6,848 nucleotides of DNA from Proteiniphilum sp. (GTDB lineage: Bacteria > Bacteroidota > Bacteroidia > Bacteroidales > Dysgonomonadaceae), in contig JAAYFB010000462.1 in the NCBI GenBank assembly GCA_012728465.1, positions 1 through 6,848 of the forward strand, read 5' to 3'. Positions 6,259-6,848 of this stretch are shown piece after piece. Under the pieces are notes generated by a model. The model worked only from the letters and a program-made list of their open reading frames with translations, was not told where the DNA came from and did not search any database. A program made the position numbers and the translations under genes. How positions within the stretch are numbered: the stretch's first letter is position 1; every line of letters begins with the position of its first letter.

Positions 6259-6848
6259 TTACGCCTTTTGAATTATCTTTTTATTTTTTGGTGTCTCCTT
6301 AAATAATATTGCGAATAGTATTGCAATAACCAATGCATATCCAGCAAACGTCATCCAAATGCCAGGCCAATCTTTTACTAGAGTAACAGGATCCTCAAAC
6401 CATGTTACAATAACTTGACCTGCTATAATATTGCCTAACACTGCACCTATACCGTTTGTCATTAACATAAATACACCTTGTGCAGATGATTGAATAGATG
6501 GGCTTGAGTTTTCTTCAACATATAATGCTCCCGAAATATTAAAGAAGTCGAATGCCATTCCATAAATAATACATGAACCTATTATTAGCGAAAAGCCCAA
6601 TGCACTATTTCCAGCCAAGCCAAACAAGCCAAATCGAAGTACCCAAGCTACCATGCTGAGCAACATCACATTCTTTATTCCAAACCTTTTCATGAAAAAT
6701 GGTATCGCAAGAATGAATAATGTTTCCGAAATTTGAGAGACAGAGAGAATAATGGTCGAAAAATTATTTATAAGGCTTCCCTTCGGAAATACAGTGGGGT
6801 CTTGCAAAAAGCTATCCCCATAAGCATTTGTAAGTTGAAGAGCTGCTC
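6259..6848 (-). CDS. nupG: NupG-type nucleoside permease (MFS), C-terminal half, cut by window edge
   Basis: The visible 195 residues are the C-terminal part of an inner-membrane nucleoside:proton symporter of the NHS family in the major facilitator superfamily. The frame stays open to the right edge, and a full protein of about 415 residues would start outside the window. The visible sequence begins LQLTNAYGDSF, then STIILSVSQISETLFILAIP, a fragment I recognise from Bacteroidetes NupG-like permeases. About six membrane segments can be followed, with a short RFG-containing loop after the first and the YGMAFDFFNISGALYVE region after the third. A TTG at 6807 is an ordinary leucine codon and not the start, because homologous sequence continues upstream of it. 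The stop (6261-6259) lies one base from the start of the AraC-type regulator, which implies co-transcription. The symbol is a family-level assignment; XapB-like xanthosine transport is possible. Confidence 0.88.
   Translation of the reverse strand, partial: AALQLTNAYGDSFLQDPTVFPKGSLINNFSTIILSVSQISETLFILAIPFFMKRFGIKNVMLLSMVAWVLRFGLFGLAGNSALGFSLIIGSCIIYGMAFDFFNISGALYVEENSSPSIQSSAQGVFMLMTNGIGAVLGNIIAGQVIVTWFEDPVTLVKDWPGIWMTFAGYALVIAILFAILFKETPKNKKIIQKA

Noticed and set aside
6805..6807. Start of the nucleoside permease at 6807
   Set aside because: The codon is an internal TTG (leucine). Upstream in-frame residues continue the family sequence (LQLTNAYGDSF) to the window edge, so the gene is truncated by the window.

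Overview
The window is AT-rich and looks like an ordinary chromosomal segment of a Bacteroidota bacterium, most likely of the order Bacteroidales. Evidence is the absence of Shine-Dalgarno sequences before the genes, promoter-like sites that fit the Bacteroidetes pattern (TTTG, about 20 bases, TAnnTTTG), and protein families typical of that phylum. I cannot fix the genus. Five protein genes are visible: one on the + strand and four on the - strand. I see no tRNA, rRNA, CRISPR array, insertion sequence or phage gene.

Layout. Positions 1-205 hold no clear gene but carry a good promoter match (59-89) and a strong + strand terminator (150-179). Positions 206-1369 (+) encode an uncharacterised protein with an ATP-grasp-like signature. 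It converges on an M20 dipeptidase (2866-1493, -), whose own terminator (1455-1423) lies between the two genes. Positions 2867-3110 hold the dipeptidase promoter, a nested palindrome and a probable copA terminator. From 6848 down to 3111 the - strand reads: the C-terminal half of a nucleoside permease of the NupG type (cut by the window edge), a small regulator joining a CxxC metal-binding-like domain to an AraC DNA-binding domain, and a Cu(I)-exporting P1B-1 ATPase (copA) with two recently duplicated heavy-metal-binding domains.

How the genes work together. The regulator and copA form a plausible copper-homeostasis module. The regulator's N-terminal MxCxxC domain resembles the copper-binding domains of CopA, so it may sense cytosolic Cu(I) directly and switch on copA, whose upstream region has a good -7 box but no good -33 box. 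The permease gene ends one base before the regulator starts, so the two are probably co-transcribed, although no functional link is obvious. The dipeptidase and the ATP-grasp-like gene appear to be unrelated neighbours. The most interesting items are the metal-sensing AraC-type regulator, the uncharacterised ATP-grasp-like protein, the promoter-terminator unit in front of it, and the duplicated domains in CopA.
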